Below, piece after piece: positions 1 to 10,583 of a stretch of DNA of 64,000 nt. Numbering within the stretch: the stretch's first letter is position 1; each line of letters opens with the position of its first letter. The position numbers and the translations under genes are program-made. The DNA comes from Paenibacillus ferrarius (GTDB lineage Bacteria; Bacillota; Bacilli; Paenibacillales; NBRC-103111): NCBI RefSeq assembly GCF_002027705.1, contig NZ_MBTG01000012.1, positions 124,001 to 188,000 on the forward strand, written 5' to 3'. The notes under the pieces were generated by a model. It saw only the letters and a program-made list of their open reading frames with translations, had not been told where the DNA came from and made no database searches.

Positions 1-228
1 TGGTGGTTTAATTCTGTGTAAAGTGGTGTTTAATTCTGCACGAAGTGGTGGTTTAATTCTGTGTAAAGTGGTGTTTAATTCTGTACGAAGTGGTGGTTTA
101 ATTCCACATAAAGTGGTGGATTATTTCTGTACAAAGTGATGGGTTAATTCTGTATAAAGTGGTGATTAATTCTTTACAAAGTGATGGGTTTAATTCCGCA
201 TAAAGTGGCGGATTAATTCTGTACAAGG
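1..228. repeat. Tandem array of about ten degenerate 22-24 bp units
   Basis: Ten head-to-tail units of 22, 23 or 24 bp fill the first 228 bases; a typical unit reads TGGTGGTTTAATTCTG followed by a variable TGTAAAG or TACGAAG end. In the first half, 23- and 22-bp units alternate, giving a 45-bp higher-order period. There are no unique spacers, so it is not CRISPR. The array may continue left of the window. It ends about 15 bases before the ribosome site of the next gene, so it occupies that gene's promoter or leader region. Confidence 0.9.
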
Positions 229-256
229 ACATTAATACAACAGAGGAGGCATGACT

Positions 257-3200
257 GTGAAGATTCACATGAAGCGAATGATTTTGATTGTCCTTAGTTT
301 TATAATGTTGATTTATACCATTGCGGCAGGAATTCCATTTCAGGTACAACCGGCGCATGCTGCTGGCTCCCAGCAAACATGGAAGTTCGATTTTGGGACG
401 GCGACTAGTCCAACCATGGAAGGCTTTACTGCCGTTCACGATAAACTCCTATACACACCTGAGCTTGGGTATGGTTTAACGGCTAATGTGAATTCGAGAT
501 ATCGAACAGGGGTTGGCGATAATCTGACAGCGGACTTTTTTATCCCAGGTGCTTCGAATCCTTATACGTTTAAAGTGGATGTTCCTAATGGAAGCTATGA
601 TGTGACGGTTTATTCCGGTGATTTGCTGACAGGTACATCGACGACGAAGACATCTGTCACGATTGAAGGTCAATTGATGGGGACTATTCAATCCCGTCAA
701 GCAGTCAACTCTGCGACTTACCGTGTGACGGTGAGCGATGGTCAAATGACGCTGGATTTTGGCAATAATGGCTATGTTAACGGAATTACCATTTCGCCAG
801 TTCTAAATGTGCCGCCAGCTGTTCCTGATGGACTAGCAGTGACCCAAATTACAACTGCTGGCACTACGCCATCAGTCACCCTGCATTGGAACAGCGTGAC
901 TGATGCCGTGTACTATGATTTATACCGAACAACCGTGGGCAATACGGTTAACGCTCAATTGATTCGAGTTACTGAGCCAGATTATGTAGATACGAGTGTT
1001 ACTTTAGGCTATAGCTATTCTTACCAAGTTGCTGCTGTTAATGCAGGAGGGGCTGCCTCAGCTCAAAGCGCAGCTGTTATAGCGGAGGTTGCACAGCCTT
1101 CGCTGCAAATTCCGGCTGCGCCAACGAACCTAACGGTAAGCAAGGTGGAAGCGCAAGCGGTGAGCTTGCAGTGGGCAGCTTCGACCGGTGCGAATGGCTA
1201 TATGATTTATCGAGCTAGCTCGCTAAATGGCGAGTTCGCTAATGTTGGGCAATCAACCACAACAACTTTCACCGATGCGTCGGCGGACACCTCAACAGTT
1301 CAGTATTATCAAGTGAAAGCAACGAACAGTGCAGGTGTCTCGGCTGCTTCGAGTACAGTTTCCAGCACGAAGTATGTGCCTGCCCAGCCGCTTCCTGAAG
1401 GCTCGCCATTCAAGTTCGACTTCGGGCCCGGAGCCTTAGCAGATGGGTATATCCGCGTAACGGCTGCCTCCGCTTATTCGGCGCAGATGAAGTATGGATT
1501 TGCGAACACGCAGCTTGTCAGTGAAGGCGATCGGGGAACGGCAGATCCACTGAAATCGGATTTTGTTTCACCTGCGGGAACAGCCTTCCAAATTGATTTG
1601 CCGCACGGTGATTACAAGGTAGCGATCCTAGCAGGCGATGCAGCCGCTGCGACAGATGTAGCCATCAAAGCCGAATCCATTCAGAAGGTCGCTCAAACGA
1701 CGAAGGAGGCGGGGCAATTCCTCGAAACTTCTTTCGACATTGCCTTGGTTGACGGCCAGCTAAACTTGGAGTTTAGCGGGACAGCGCCGAAAATCAATTC
1801 GCTAGTTATTACGAAGCAGGAGACTCGTCAAGCCGGTGAAATTCCTACGATTTATTTGGCCGGGGATTCAACGGTACAAACCTATGAAGAATATTGGAAG
1901 CCTCAGGCGGGCTGGGGGCAAATGATTCCTCGTTATTTCACGGATAATGTGACATTTTCCAATCGTTCCATCGGTGGTCGAAGCTCCAAATCGTTTATTG
2001 TAGAAGGGCGTCTGGACGAAATTTTGCGTATCATTAAACCGAATGATTACTTCTTCATACAATTCGGCCACAATGATGCAACGATCAGCGTCCCAGAACG
2101 ATATGCCTCTGTACCAGATTACAAAAACTATCTGAAAACCTATGTGAATGGCGCACGCCAACGTGGTGCAACGCCTGTATTGGTTACGCCGATGGGACGT
2201 CGGGATTTCAATGCGGATACCGGCAAATTTAATGTAAGCTTCCCCGAATATGTGGCAGGTATGAAGGAAGTCGCCCAAGAGCTGGATGTCAAATTAGTTG
2301 ATTTGAGTTCACTCAGCGTTGCCTATTATGATTCGATTGGACCTGCGGCTTCTCTCTCTGTGTTCCTTCATTTGGAACCGGGTATTTATCAAGCCTTTCC
2401 TAACGGTTCGGCAGATAATACACATTTCCAAGAGTACGGAGCGATTCAGATCGCACGCTTGCTTTCTGGAGGTATTAAAGAATTAGGATTGCCCATATCA
2501 GTATTCGTCAAAGATGCCAATCTACCAGCTGCAATACCTGGGAAGCCAACAGGGCTTACAGTTGGAAGTATTAGCAATGCAGGTGCAGTGCTAAAGTGGG
2601 ATGCGGTAGAAGCAGCCGAGATTTATAAGATTTATCGCAAATTGTCCACGGATTCAGCCTACACATTGGTTGGAACAGCAACCATACCTACAACAAGCTT
2701 AGGCGGAATGAAAGAGGGACTAACCTACGATTTGCAGGTAACAGCTGTGAATGGCCGGGGAGAATCAGTACCCTCGGACGCCATTTCACTTACGACCAAA
2801 TCCGCGGTGTATAAGTATGATTTTGGTCCTGTTGGAAGCCCGGTTGCCGAAGGCTATACAGGTGTTACTTTAAACACGCTATATACACCTGCGCTTGGTT
2901 ATGGAATCAAGTCGAACGTTGGCATGATTACGCGTGATCGCGGTGCTGGCGGCAATGATTTGGTACGAGATTGGCTAGGCTATTTCAATGTCGGCTGGGA
3001 GTTCATGGTTGATTTGCCGAATGGGACCTACTCGGTCAAAGCTTATGTAGGAGATCTATCCGGCTCAGCCAAAACTTCGTTTGTGATTGAAGGCAAAGAC
3101 TACGGCACCGTGTCCGCAGCGAAAAATTCGATCTCAGAAGCGGTATTTAACCAAGTGCAAGTCAGAGACGGTCAAATGAATTTCGTCTTCGGCAGCAGCA

Positions 3201-6200
3201 CAGCTATTGTGAACGGCCTTGAAATTACACCAGTCTTGCAAGCACCCACTGGCTTGAAGCTGGATAGCCTCGATTTGGAAGCGGACCAACCACAGGCGAG
3301 TTTTTCTTGGCATGTTTCAGAAGATGCGGTCGCCTACAGACTTTATCGGAAGGTTGATGAAGCGCCAAATGCTGTGAAAGTTGCAGAAGTGACTCAACCC
3401 ACTTTTATAGATAAGACCATCGATGTTGGAATTCCATATACTTACACAGTGACTACTGTAGATAAAACAGGGAGCGAATCGGTCACATCACTGCCGCTAG
3501 CTGTTTCTGCAATAGACCCAAGCAAGCCGAAGCCGGCAGCACCTACAGAACTTATCTATACATCCGTTAACAAAAAGGACATCGGCTTGTCCTGGCAACC
3601 AGTCATCAATGCGAAATCCTACACGATTTATCGCGCTAAAAAAGAGAACGGCCCCTTCGCTCTGGTGGGAAGCTCCAAAACGAACACTTTCACGGATTCG
3701 ACGGTGTTGACAACGGTTCCCTATTATTACCGTGTAGCGGCTGTGAGCGTGGGCGGTATTTCGGAAATGTCGGCAGTGCTGGCAACACCGGGAACCACGA
3801 AGCTGGTCAGACAAATGGAATACTTGGACCGCTCGCTTGTGGCAGTCAAGACAGACAGAGGGATCTATGTCGGTTGGCGATTGCTGGGGACAGATCCAGC
3901 TTCCATAAGCTTTAATCTTTATCGTGATGGACAGAAAATAAATACGCAGCCGATTACCGGCAGTACGAACTATGAGGATGCGGTAGGAACAGTGACTTCC
4001 AACTACGAGGTTAGGGCTGTCAACGACGGAGTAGAAGAAGCGGCAAATGGCTCCGTGCAGCCATGGAATCAGCCTTATTTTGATATTCCAATCCAAAAAC
4101 CGGCAGACGGTGTCACTCCTGCTGGAGAAGTCTATACGTACAGTGCCAATGATGCCAGTGTTGGTGATTTGGACGGTGATGGCAAGTATGAAATTATTTT
4201 GAAATGGAATCCTTCGAATGCGCATGACAACTCCCAAGCGGGGTATACCGGCAATGTCTACATGGATGCCTATAAAATGGATGGTACGCGGCTATGGCGT
4301 ATAGACTTAGGCAAAAATATTCGAGCCGGCGCTCATTATACCCAATTCATGGTATATGACTTGGATGGTGACGGGAAAGCGGAGGTTGCTTTCAAAACAG
4401 CTGATGGGACGATAGACGGCACTGGAACCGTCATTGGAGACGCCAATGCAGACTACCGCAATGCTACCGGTTATATTTTAAGCGGACCAGAATTTCTGAC
4501 AGTTTTCAATGGGCTGACTGGCAAAGCAATGGTAACAACTAGTTACGAACCGCCAAGGGGCAACGTAGCTGATTGGGGCGATAGCTATGGAAATCGGGTG
4601 GATCGTTTCAATGCGGCTATTGCCTATTTGGATGGCGAAAGACCAAGCCTAGTCATGGCTCGCGGATACTACACGAGAACCGTACTAGCAGCCTACAATT
4701 ATCGAGAGGGTCAGCTTTCCAAACTATGGACCTTCGACTCTGGCGAACCGGGCAACTCCGCATATGCCGGTCAAGGGAATCATGGCATCAGTGTTGCCGA
4801 TGTCGATAACGATGGCAAGGATGAAATTATCTACGGCGCCATGGCGCTGGATGATGATGGCACAGGCTTATACAGCACAGGACTTGGTCATGGGGATGCG
4901 ATGCATCTGGGCGACTTAGATCCGGATCGTCCCGGTATGGAAGTATGGGCTGTACATGAGCATTATCCGAACCCATCCGGTCTTGAATTCCGGGATGCGG
5001 CCACAGGTGAATTAATTTGGGGAGTTCCTACGAATTATGATGTGGGCCGAGGCATGTCAGGCGATATTGATCCCCGCTACAAGGGCGAGGAGACATGGGC
5101 AGTTGGTTCATCTGAATGGAACACAACTACGGGAGGTATTTATACAGCCAAAGGTGTGAAAATCTCCGATACGATCCCAGGTGCCAACTTCGGTATCTGG
5201 TGGGATGGAGATCTGCTTCGCGAGATTCTGGATCATGACTACAATGACGCGATCGCTGCAGGTGTCGGCAAAATTGATAAATGGGACTATATGAATAACA
5301 AGCCCGTTAACATAATGAAGGCGCAAGGGACTTATTCGAATAATACAACCAAGGGAACACCCAATCTTCAGGCTGATTTATTCGGTGATTGGCGAGAGGA
5401 AGCCGTGTGGAGAACAGAAGACAGCAGCGCACTCCGCATTTATACGACTACAAATATAACCGACTATCGCATCTATACGCTAATGCACGATCCAGAGTAT
5501 AGATTGAGTGTCGCTTGGCAAAATATTTCTTACAATCAGCCGCCTCATCCGAGCTTTTATTTGGGGGATGGCATGACCATGCCGCAAGCTCCAAGCATTA
5601 CTGCGGTTGGCCAACCGCTGGGGAACGCCGTATTTGCCGCAAATATCAGTAAACCGACGAATACAGATGTTACAGTTACAATCAGCTATCCATCAACTGC
5701 GTATGTGAAGGAATTTAGGCTGGGTGCAAATGGTCCATGGACAGCGTATACGGCTCCAGTTGTCATTACTGAGAATACGTCGTTGTTTGCAAGAGGAACT
5801 GATGCTTCAGGTCAAATATCGAAAGTAAGCAGCTTTGTTGTTAGTAATATTGATAAAGTAATTCCTGCAGCAACGGTAGCCTACAGCCAAACTGCGCCAA
5901 CTGCCGGAACCGTTGTTGCTTCACTTACACCAAGCGAACCTGTAACAATCACGAATAATCAAGGTTCAGCCAGCTATGCCTTTTCCTTTAATGGCAGTTT
6001 TACCTTTGAATTCGTTGATGCTGCGGGTAATAAAGGAACGGCTGTGGCTCAGGTGAGCAACATCACAACGAAAAGCACAAACAAACCGGGCACTCCCGTT
6101 CTTACGGATGACAATGGATATGACTCAGGTCTTCAAGATGGTGATTACAAGGTAATAATGAACATGTGGTACGGGGATAACGGCAATGTATATAGGCTTT

Positions 6201-6658
6201 ATGAGAATGATGTGCTCATTGATACTCAAACGCTTACCGACAACTCGCCAAATGCACAAACAGCAGCAACGTCCATCAGCGGCAAGAAAAATGGCACCTA
6301 TCGCTACTATGCTGAGCTGACGAATGCATACGGTACGACGAAGAGCAGTACACATGCTGTTGCAGTGACCAAAGCCAATCCGGAGAAACCCGTCCTGTCG
6401 AACGACAATTGGGATGGTGACGGCAACTTCAAGATCAGCATGAACATGTGGTGGGGAACGAACGCAACAACGTACAATCTGTATGAAAATGGTGATCTTG
6501 TCTATACTCAAACATTGACCAGTTCAACACCATCGGCTCAATCGGCCGTAACAACGATCACCAATAAGGCCAAAGGCAGCTATGACTATCGTGCTGAACT
6601 GATTAATGGAGCAGGAGCAACCTGGAGTGATACGATGAATGTTAAGATAACGAAATAA
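257..6658 (+). CDS. Secreted bifunctional rhamnogalacturonan acetylesterase (CE12) - rhamnogalacturonan lyase (PL11)
   Basis: Giant secreted pectin-degrading enzyme of about 2133 residues. The GTG at 257 sits 7 bases after AGGAGG and is preferred over the ATG at 251, only one base after it. Numbering from 251: signal peptide to about residue 38; malectin-like beta-sandwiches near 41-182, 386-522 and 860-1000; fibronectin III-like repeats between them; an SGNH/GDSL acetylesterase at about 531-765 with GDST (538-541), GHND (606-609) and DNTHF (722-726, catalytic Asp and His); and a PL11 lyase at about 1184-1776 starting with the family-like [13 protein letters not shown]. The C-terminus has a chitobiase-like sandwich and two roughly 95-residue repeats (about 1944-2038, 2042-2135) resembling chitinase-type binding modules. 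Known PL11 enzymes cleave the rhamnogalacturonan I backbone and CE12 enzymes remove its acetyl groups; joining them in one chain is an inference from the motifs. It stands alone with its own terminator. Confidence 0.9.
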   Translation: MKIHMKRMILIVLSFIMLIYTIAAGIPFQVQPAHAAGSQQTWKFDFGTATSPTMEGFTAVHDKLLYTPELGYGLTANVNSRYRTGVGDNLTADFFIPGASNPYTFKVDVPNGSYDVTVYSGDLLTGTSTTKTSVTIEGQLMGTIQSRQAVNSATYRVTVSDGQMTLDFGNNGYVNGITISPVLNVPPAVPDGLAVTQITTAGTTPSVTLHWNSVTDAVYYDLYRTTVGNTVNAQLIRVTEPDYVDTSVTLGYSYSYQVAAVNAGGAASAQSAAVIAEVAQPSLQIPAAPTNLTVSKVEAQAVSLQWAASTGANGYMIYRASSLNGEFANVGQSTTTTFTDASADTSTVQYYQVKATNSAGVSAASSTVSSTKYVPAQPLPEGSPFKFDFGPGALADGYIRVTAASAYSAQMKYGFANTQLVSEGDRGTADPLKSDFVSPAGTAFQIDLPHGDYKVAILAGDAAAATDVAIKAESIQKVAQTTKEAGQFLETSFDIALVDGQLNLEFSGTAPKINSLVITKQETRQAGEIPTIYLAGDSTVQTYEEYWKPQAGWGQMIPRYFTDNVTFSNRSIGGRSSKSFIVEGRLDEILRIIKPNDYFFIQFGHNDATISVPERYASVPDYKNYLKTYVNGARQRGATPVLVTPMGRRDFNADTGKFNVSFPEYVAGMKEVAQELDVKLVDLSSLSVAYYDSIGPAASLSVFLHLEPGIYQAFPNGSADNTHFQEYGAIQIARLLSGGIKELGLPISVFVKDANLPAAIPGKPTGLTVGSISNAGAVLKWDAVEAAEIYKIYRKLSTDSAYTLVGTATIPTTSLGGMKEGLTYDLQVTAVNGRGESVPSDAISLTTKSAVYKYDFGPVGSPVAEGYTGVTLNTLYTPALGYGIKSNVGMITRDRGAGGNDLVRDWLGYFNVGWEFMVDLPNGTYSVKAYVGDLSGSAKTSFVIEGKDYGTVSAAKNSISEAVFNQVQVRDGQMNFVFGSSTAIVNGLEITPVLQAPTGLKLDSLDLEADQPQASFSWHVSEDAVAYRLYRKVDEAPNAVKVAEVTQPTFIDKTIDVGIPYTYTVTTVDKTGSESVTSLPLAVSAIDPSKPKPAAPTELIYTSVNKKDIGLSWQPVINAKSYTIYRAKKENGPFALVGSSKTNTFTDSTVLTTVPYYYRVAAVSVGGISEMSAVLATPGTTKLVRQMEYLDRSLVAVKTDRGIYVGWRLLGTDPASISFNLYRDGQKINTQPITGSTNYEDAVGTVTSNYEVRAVNDGVEEAANGSVQPWNQPYFDIPIQKPADGVTPAGEVYTYSANDASVGDLDGDGKYEIILKWNPSNAHDNSQAGYTGNVYMDAYKMDGTRLWRIDLGKNIRAGAHYTQFMVYDLDGDGKAEVAFKTADGTIDGTGTVIGDANADYRNATGYILSGPEFLTVFNGLTGKAMVTTSYEPPRGNVADWGDSYGNRVDRFNAAIAYLDGERPSLVMARGYYTRTVLAAYNYREGQLSKLWTFDSGEPGNSAYAGQGNHGISVADVDNDGKDEIIYGAMALDDDGTGLYSTGLGHGDAMHLGDLDPDRPGMEVWAVHEHYPNPSGLEFRDAATGELIWGVPTNYDVGRGMSGDIDPRYKGEETWAVGSSEWNTTTGGIYTAKGVKISDTIPGANFGIWWDGDLLREILDHDYNDAIAAGVGKIDKWDYMNNKPVNIMKAQGTYSNNTTKGTPNLQADLFGDWREEAVWRTEDSSALRIYTTTNITDYRIYTLMHDPEYRLSVAWQNISYNQPPHPSFYLGDGMTMPQAPSITAVGQPLGNAVFAANISKPTNTDVTVTISYPSTAYVKEFRLGANGPWTAYTAPVVITENTSLFARGTDASGQISKVSSFVVSNIDKVIPAATVAYSQTAPTAGTVVASLTPSEPVTITNNQGSASYAFSFNGSFTFEFVDAAGNKGTAVAQVSNITTKSTNKPGTPVLTDDNGYDSGLQDGDYKVIMNMWYGDNGNVYRLYENDVLIDTQTLTDNSPNAQTAATSISGKKNGTYRYYAELTNAYGTTKSSTHAVAVTKANPEKPVLSNDNWDGDGNFKISMNMWWGTNATTYNLYENGDLVYTQTLTSSTPSAQSAVTTITNKAKGSYDYRAELINGAGATWSDTMNVKITK

Positions 6659-6678
6659 TGACAGATAAATGAAATTGG

Positions 6679-6706
6679 ACCCGCGGCTTCCGCGGGTTCT
6701 TTGGTT
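6679..6706 (+). terminator. Rho-independent terminator after the rhamnogalacturonan enzyme
   Basis: Perfect 8-bp stem ACCCGCGG / CCGCGGGT with a 3-base loop, followed by TCTTTGGTTT, 20 bases after the stop codon. Confidence 0.8.
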
Positions 6707-6751
6707 TCAGTGATAACGCTGCCGATTATATTGTGCGATGAGATAAAAATA

Positions 6752-6774
6752 TAGACAAAATTATAAATTGTCTA
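6752..6774. promoter_or_regulatory. Palindromic candidate operator upstream of the MFS gene
   Basis: Inverted repeat TAGACAA-N9-TTGTCTA lies 20 bases upstream of the putative -35 box of the MFS exporter at 6902. Its size fits a dimeric TetR or MarR-type repressor site, but no such regulator is adjacent, so the binding protein is unknown. Confidence 0.4.
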
Positions 6775-6793
6775 TGATATTTTGTGATTATCA

Positions 6794-6822
6794 TTGAAAT
6801 TAAATAAACAATAATGTAATAT
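6794..6822 (+). promoter_or_regulatory. Sigma-A-type promoter for the MFS gene
   Basis: TTGAAA (6794-6799), 17-bp spacer, TAATAT (6817-6822). It lies in a very AT-rich stretch about 80 bases before the start codon, just downstream of the palindrome at 6752. Confidence 0.5.
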
Positions 6823-6901
6823 GTCTATATATTGATGTTAGAATATTGATTTTGTTTATTACGTCATCAAATTTGATTTTAAAGAAAGGATATGAATTCA
6901 C

Positions 6902-8092
6902 ATGTTTTCAAATCGTTATGTACGAACCATCTTCGTATCCCGTGTGCTCTTGCAGCTGGGGATTTGGATCCGCAATTTTGCTGTTCTGCTGTATGTCGCA
7001 GAGTGGACGAATAATGATCCACACTATGTATCTCTTATTTCGGTTGTCGAGTATGCGCCCATTTTTGTGTTTGCTATAATTGGAGGCTTATTCGCTGATC
7101 GCTGGCAGCCAAAACGAACCATGGTCGGTGCCGATTTCATTTCTGCATTATCTGTATTCATTGTTCTTATTGCTTTTCATTACGGTTCATGGATTGCGCT
7201 GCTCTTAGGAACATTAGTATCGGCGAGCTTATCTCAATTCTCACAGCCTTCTGCCATGAAAATTTACAAGAAGCATGTAACCATGGAACAATTGCAAGGC
7301 GTGATGGCGATGAATCAAACCTTAATTGCGATATTTATGGTCTTGGGTCCGATTATTGGCACTTTTATCTTTCTTCAGTTCGGTATAGAAGTTTCTTTAA
7401 TACTCACACTTGTTATGTTCTGTAGCTCAGGCGTCATCTTACTGCGGCTTCCTAGCGATCACAAAGAACCAAAATCCGAAAGCTCAAGTCATTTTATAGA
7501 AGATATGATGTCTGGACTTCGCTATTTATGGATTAATTCTTCCCTGAGGACGTTAAGCGTAACTTTTGCTGTCACGGGAGTGGCATCAGGCATCATTCAA
7601 CCGCTGTCGTTGTTTATCGTCATTGAGAATCTGGGGTTGGACAAATCATTTCTACAGTGGCTTTTATTGACAAATGGTGCTGCGATGCTGGTAGGCGGTA
7701 TTAGTATCATGGGGATCGCCAAAAAGATTAAACCACAAATTTTGCTTGCTGTTGGTTTGCTTGTTAGTGCTGTTAGTACGGTACTAGTTGGCGCATCACA
7801 CAACATCGTGTTGACCATTGTGCTTCAAGTCATTGCCGGTTTGTTTTATCCGTGCGTTCAAATCGGCATTCAAACCCTTATAATTAGAAATACCGAAAGT
7901 GCATTCATGGGACGCGTTAGCGGAGCGATCACATCGATTTTTATGGGGATGATGGTCATGGGGATGTCGATTTCAGGGTTTTTGAAAAATGAACTATCGC
8001 TATTCACGGTATACATCGTTAGCGGCGTTTTACTTGTCATAGGAGCAGTACTGTTAAGCCCACTCACCCAAAAAAAGCGGCAACCACTCTAG
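6902..8092 (+). CDS. MFS transporter, MFS_3/EntS-MefA-like drug or siderophore exporter
   Basis: Integral membrane protein of 396 residues, about 12 hydrophobic helices, the normal length for the EntS/MefA-type branch of the major facilitator superfamily. The MFS loop 2-3 motif is visible near residue 60 as GGLFADRWQPKR. The start ATG follows AAAGGA with suitable spacing. Related proteins export siderophores, macrolides or other small hydrophobic compounds by proton antiport; the substrate cannot be read here. A second, unrelated MFS exporter follows after 116 bases, so the two may be co-transcribed. An AT-rich promoter and a palindrome lie upstream, hinting at repression. Confidence 0.85.
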   Translation: MFSNRYVRTIFVSRVLLQLGIWIRNFAVLLYVAEWTNNDPHYVSLISVVEYAPIFVFAIIGGLFADRWQPKRTMVGADFISALSVFIVLIAFHYGSWIALLLGTLVSASLSQFSQPSAMKIYKKHVTMEQLQGVMAMNQTLIAIFMVLGPIIGTFIFLQFGIEVSLILTLVMFCSSGVILLRLPSDHKEPKSESSSHFIEDMMSGLRYLWINSSLRTLSVTFAVTGVASGIIQPLSLFIVIENLGLDKSFLQWLLLTNGAAMLVGGISIMGIAKKIKPQILLAVGLLVSAVSTVLVGASHNIVLTIVLQVIAGLFYPCVQIGIQTLIIRNTESAFMGRVSGAITSIFMGMMVMGMSISGFLKNELSLFTVYIVSGVLLVIGAVLLSPLTQKKRQPL

Positions 8093-8208
8093 TTCTCCAG
8101 ACCGAGACAATTTAAATCCCCAAGTCGGATGAAGGAAGTTCATTTTGGTTTTATGCTTATAGAGAAGTAAGAAGAAGCAACCAATATGGATGAAGATGAG
8201 GTGTCCTT

Positions 8209-9711
8209 TTGAAAACGCAAGGAAATAATAAAAAACTGGTTCTAATCGGATTGCTGTTAGGTCTGATATTCTCGGAGCTGGATCAAACGATTGTATCCAC
8301 AGCTTTGCCAACCATTATTAGAGATTTGCACGGTTTATCGCTATATGGGTGGGTTGCGGGCATCTACATGCTCTCCATCACGATGTTTATGCCGATTTTC
8401 GGCAAATTGGCTGATATTTACGGCCGCAAGAAGATTTACTTAAGCTGTGTGGCTTTGTTCTTGATCGGGTCCGTCATTTGCGGTTTCGCAGACTCCATGA
8501 CGATGCTTTTGGTTGGCAGAGGTGTTCAGGGCATTGGAGCAGGTGGGCTTATGCCCCTTGCCATGATCATCATCGGAGATACGTTTCCATTGGAACAGCG
8601 AGCCAAAGTACAAAGCTTGGTAGGCCCGCTGCTTATTCTGCCACAACTGCTTGGGCCGACGATTGGCGGCTATTTTGTAAGTCATATTAGCTGGCATTGG
8701 ATTTTTCTCATCAACATTCCTGTTGCAATTGCCTCGGCACTTGTTGTTTCCAAAGGCATGCGCGAGTCTATCGGTGCAGAGAAGAAGGTGATTGATTGGG
8801 CAGGAGCTTTCACTCTTGTATTGTCGATGCTGTCACTGCTGCTTGCTCCTGTTCTCATTGATGTCAAAGGGTATTCATGGGGTTCACCCATCATCATTGG
8901 CTTATTAATAGCAGCAGCAGCGCTGATTATCCTCTTCGTGCGGATTGAAGCGAAAGCGAAGGAACCGATTATTCCACTTGTCTTATTTAAAAATCGCTCC
9001 ATTATCGTGCTATCTGTGATTGTTTTTCTTACAATGCTGGGCATTATGGGCGGTATGTCGGGATTTCCTTTCTTCGCTCAAAATGTGATGGGCTTGTCAC
9101 CAACAGCCTCCGGTTACTTATCGTTAGCTTTCATGGCAGGTGCCATACCAGCCAGTATCGTTTGCGGGAATTTGATTACCAAAATTGCTTACAAGCATCT
9201 TTTCATCGTTTCTTTTGTTTTTCCTTTGCTTAGTTTTATCCTGCTGTCCCGCATAGGCGCCGATACGACCGTTCTCTATGTGATCGTTGCCTTTTTCATT
9301 CTGGGACTCGGGATCGGCGTGCTATTCGGCTCGGATAACTTGATTGTGCAGGAATCTGTGCAGAAGGAGCATAGCGGGGTAGGGGTGGCTACGGTTCAGT
9401 TGTTCCAGGCGATTGGAACTACGCTTGGTTTCAGCATCTTTGGGAGCTTGCTGTCCAGAAATATTTCGAGCGGGATCTCGGGGTTATCCGGCCAGTTTCC
9501 CGAAGGAACAAGTGAAACGATTATGAATGGCGGCATTCCGAAGGGGATTTCTCCGGAACTACTGATGAATATTAAGCTGATTTTCACTGGAGCTTTCCAA
9601 CATATTTTTGCCATCAGCATTGCTTTCGCGATTGTAGCCTTTCTTGCTTGTTTGTTCATGAAAAAGGAAATACTTTCGACCATGGTAAAATTCGTTTCTA
9701 CCAACGAATAG
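8209..9711 (+). CDS. MFS multidrug exporter, DHA2 (EmrB/QacA) family, 14 TMS
   Basis: Protein of 500 residues with about 14 hydrophobic helices, typical of drug:H+ antiporters of the DHA2 type. The helix 1 motif LDQTIVSTALPTI (residues about 24-36) and the loop 2-3 motif GKLADIYGRKK are clear. The start is a TTG at 8209, about 7 bases after GAGGTG; no in-frame ATG fits better. Family members confer resistance to dyes, biocides or antibiotics; the substrate is unknown. It follows the first MFS gene and is followed 11 bases later by a small membrane protein gene with its own ribosome site, suggesting one transcript. Confidence 0.88.
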   Translation: MKTQGNNKKLVLIGLLLGLIFSELDQTIVSTALPTIIRDLHGLSLYGWVAGIYMLSITMFMPIFGKLADIYGRKKIYLSCVALFLIGSVICGFADSMTMLLVGRGVQGIGAGGLMPLAMIIIGDTFPLEQRAKVQSLVGPLLILPQLLGPTIGGYFVSHISWHWIFLINIPVAIASALVVSKGMRESIGAEKKVIDWAGAFTLVLSMLSLLLAPVLIDVKGYSWGSPIIIGLLIAAAALIILFVRIEAKAKEPIIPLVLFKNRSIIVLSVIVFLTMLGIMGGMSGFPFFAQNVMGLSPTASGYLSLAFMAGAIPASIVCGNLITKIAYKHLFIVSFVFPLLSFILLSRIGADTTVLYVIVAFFILGLGIGVLFGSDNLIVQESVQKEHSGVGVATVQLFQAIGTTLGFSIFGSLLSRNISSGISGLSGQFPEGTSETIMNGGIPKGISPELLMNIKLIFTGAFQHIFAISIAFAIVAFLACLFMKKEILSTMVKFVSTNE

Positions 9712-9722
9712 GGGGAGTTGCC

Positions 9723-9893
9723 ATGTGGAATCTATATGAGATAGAGAAAAGATACGAGGAGCAGGTCAAAGAGATAGAGAGACGCTCGCGAAGGACACAC
9801 TGGTACGATAAGGCAGAGAAAAGGAGGTTCAGGCTCCTTCCGATAGCTGGTGGGCTTTCACTGCTTGTCTTGGTTGCGATCGGTTATTTTTAA
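9723..9893 (+). CDS. Small single-pass membrane protein, unknown function
   Basis: Protein of 56 residues: a charged, probably helical N-terminus (about residues 5-37, rich in Glu, Lys and Arg) followed by one hydrophobic segment (about 38-55) at the very C-terminus. The ATG at 9723 follows GGGGGAG by 6 bases; a longer frame exists upstream but overlaps the MFS gene and lacks a ribosome site. Its position 11 bases after the exporter suggests co-expression. I do not recognise a family. Confidence 0.6.
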   Translation: MWNLYEIEKRYEEQVKEIERRSRRTHWYDKAEKRRFRLLPIAGGLSLLVLVAIGYF

Positions 9894-9930
9894 ATCAAGC
9901 CTTTTCCTTTCAAACTAAGGTGAAAAGGAG

Positions 9931-10209
9931 GTGGCATGCGGTTTGACAGTTTTGGCAGAAACGCATTACCCGGATTTTGAAGCGGTTAGAGGTGAGCTTT
10001 CTCGCTTTGTAGACATAGTCAAAAGTCCGGAGCATCTCCACACGTACCGAATTTCTCCGTTATCACTCTGGAATGCAGCTGCCGCAGGTTTGCCGAAAGA
10101 AGAGAATGCTGCGGAGAATCCGGCGAACACATTCAGCTTATATGATAAAGATGAGCCTCTTATTCTGCTTAATGAGTTGGGCTCGCCCAACCCCGAAAAA
10201 GCAAGCTGA
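9931..10209 (+). pseudogene. 5' remnant of an XPB-type DNA repair helicase gene
   Basis: The frame encodes about 50 residues resembling the N-terminus of bacterial XPB/ERCC3-like helicases found in Paenibacillus and actinobacteria: LAETHYPDFEAVRGELSRF, then VKSPEHLHTYRISPLSLWNA. Similarity then fades, the frame stops after about 90 residues, and the roughly 450-residue helicase core is absent. The downstream end runs straight into the tandem repeats from 10191. A ribosome site (AAAAGGAG, 9923-9930) survives; GTG 9931 is too close to it, so TTG 9943 is the more likely original start. The identification is from remembered family sequence, not a search. A genuine short gene cannot be fully excluded. 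Confidence 0.55.
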
Positions 10210-10505
10210 GCCCGCCCGAAAAGCCGTCTCAGCAGCAAAAAGTAGCCGAGAGCCTCCTGAGCCTGCGAAAAAGGCAGTCTCATGAGATAAAAAGCCCCAC
10301 CCCCCGAAAAAGCAAGCTGAGCCCGCCAAAAAAGTTGTCTCAGCAGCAAAAAGTAGCCGAAAGCCTTCTGGGCCAGCCAAAAAGGCAGTCTCCTGAGCTA
10401 AAAAAGCCCCAACCCCCGAAAAAGCAAGCTGAGCCCGCCGAAAAAGCCGTCTCAGCAGCAAAAAGTAGCCGAGAGCCTTCTGGGCCTGCGAAAAAGGCAG
10501 TCTCA
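10191..10505. repeat. Three tandem copies of a 111-112 bp GC-rich repeat
   Basis: Units begin CCCCGAAAAAGCAAGCTGAG at 10191, 10302 and 10414; the first two are 111 and 112 bp, the third is cut at about 10505. Each unit contains two related halves with GAAAAGCCGTCTCAGCAG and GAAAAAGGCAGTCTC cores, so the unit itself may be an old duplication. Several frames stay open across it on both strands, giving Lys/Ala/Pro-rich or Phe/Ala/Gly-rich translations; these look like repeat artefacts, not genes. Confidence 0.9.
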
Positions 10506-10514
10506 GTTTTGTTA

Positions 10515-10563
10515 CCTCTAAACGCGGTCACTCATCCTTGAGTGGCCACGATAGAGGTTTTTT
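10515..10563 (+). terminator. Strong rho-independent terminator after the repeats
   Basis: Nested stem: CCTCTA ... TAGAGG outside and GGTCACTCA / TTGAGTGGCC inside with a small loop, followed by six T. It probably belonged to the lost helicase gene and now isolates ilvD from upstream transcription. Confidence 0.8.
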
Positions 10564-10583
10564 CACTTTTACAAGAAAAAAGA

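Noticed and set aside
1..228. Possible CRISPR array at the window start
   Set aside because: Units are directly adjacent, 22-24 bp, with no unique spacers and no cas genes nearby.
98..439. Minus-strand 113-residue frame over the repeat array
   Set aside because: It is open only because the 23-bp units read through as a Leu/Tyr/Arg/Asn/Pro periodic string; no ribosome site, and it overlaps the signal peptide region of the large gene.
3497..4237. Minus-strand 246-residue frame inside the rhamnogalacturonan lyase
   Set aside because: Composition is Cys/His/Arg-rich and shadow-like, it has no ribosome site and lies wholly inside a well supported gene.
10138..10461. Minus-strand frame with AETAFLAGSACFFGG-type repeats
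   Set aside because: It mirrors the 111-bp DNA repeat; open in several frames at once, no ribosome site.
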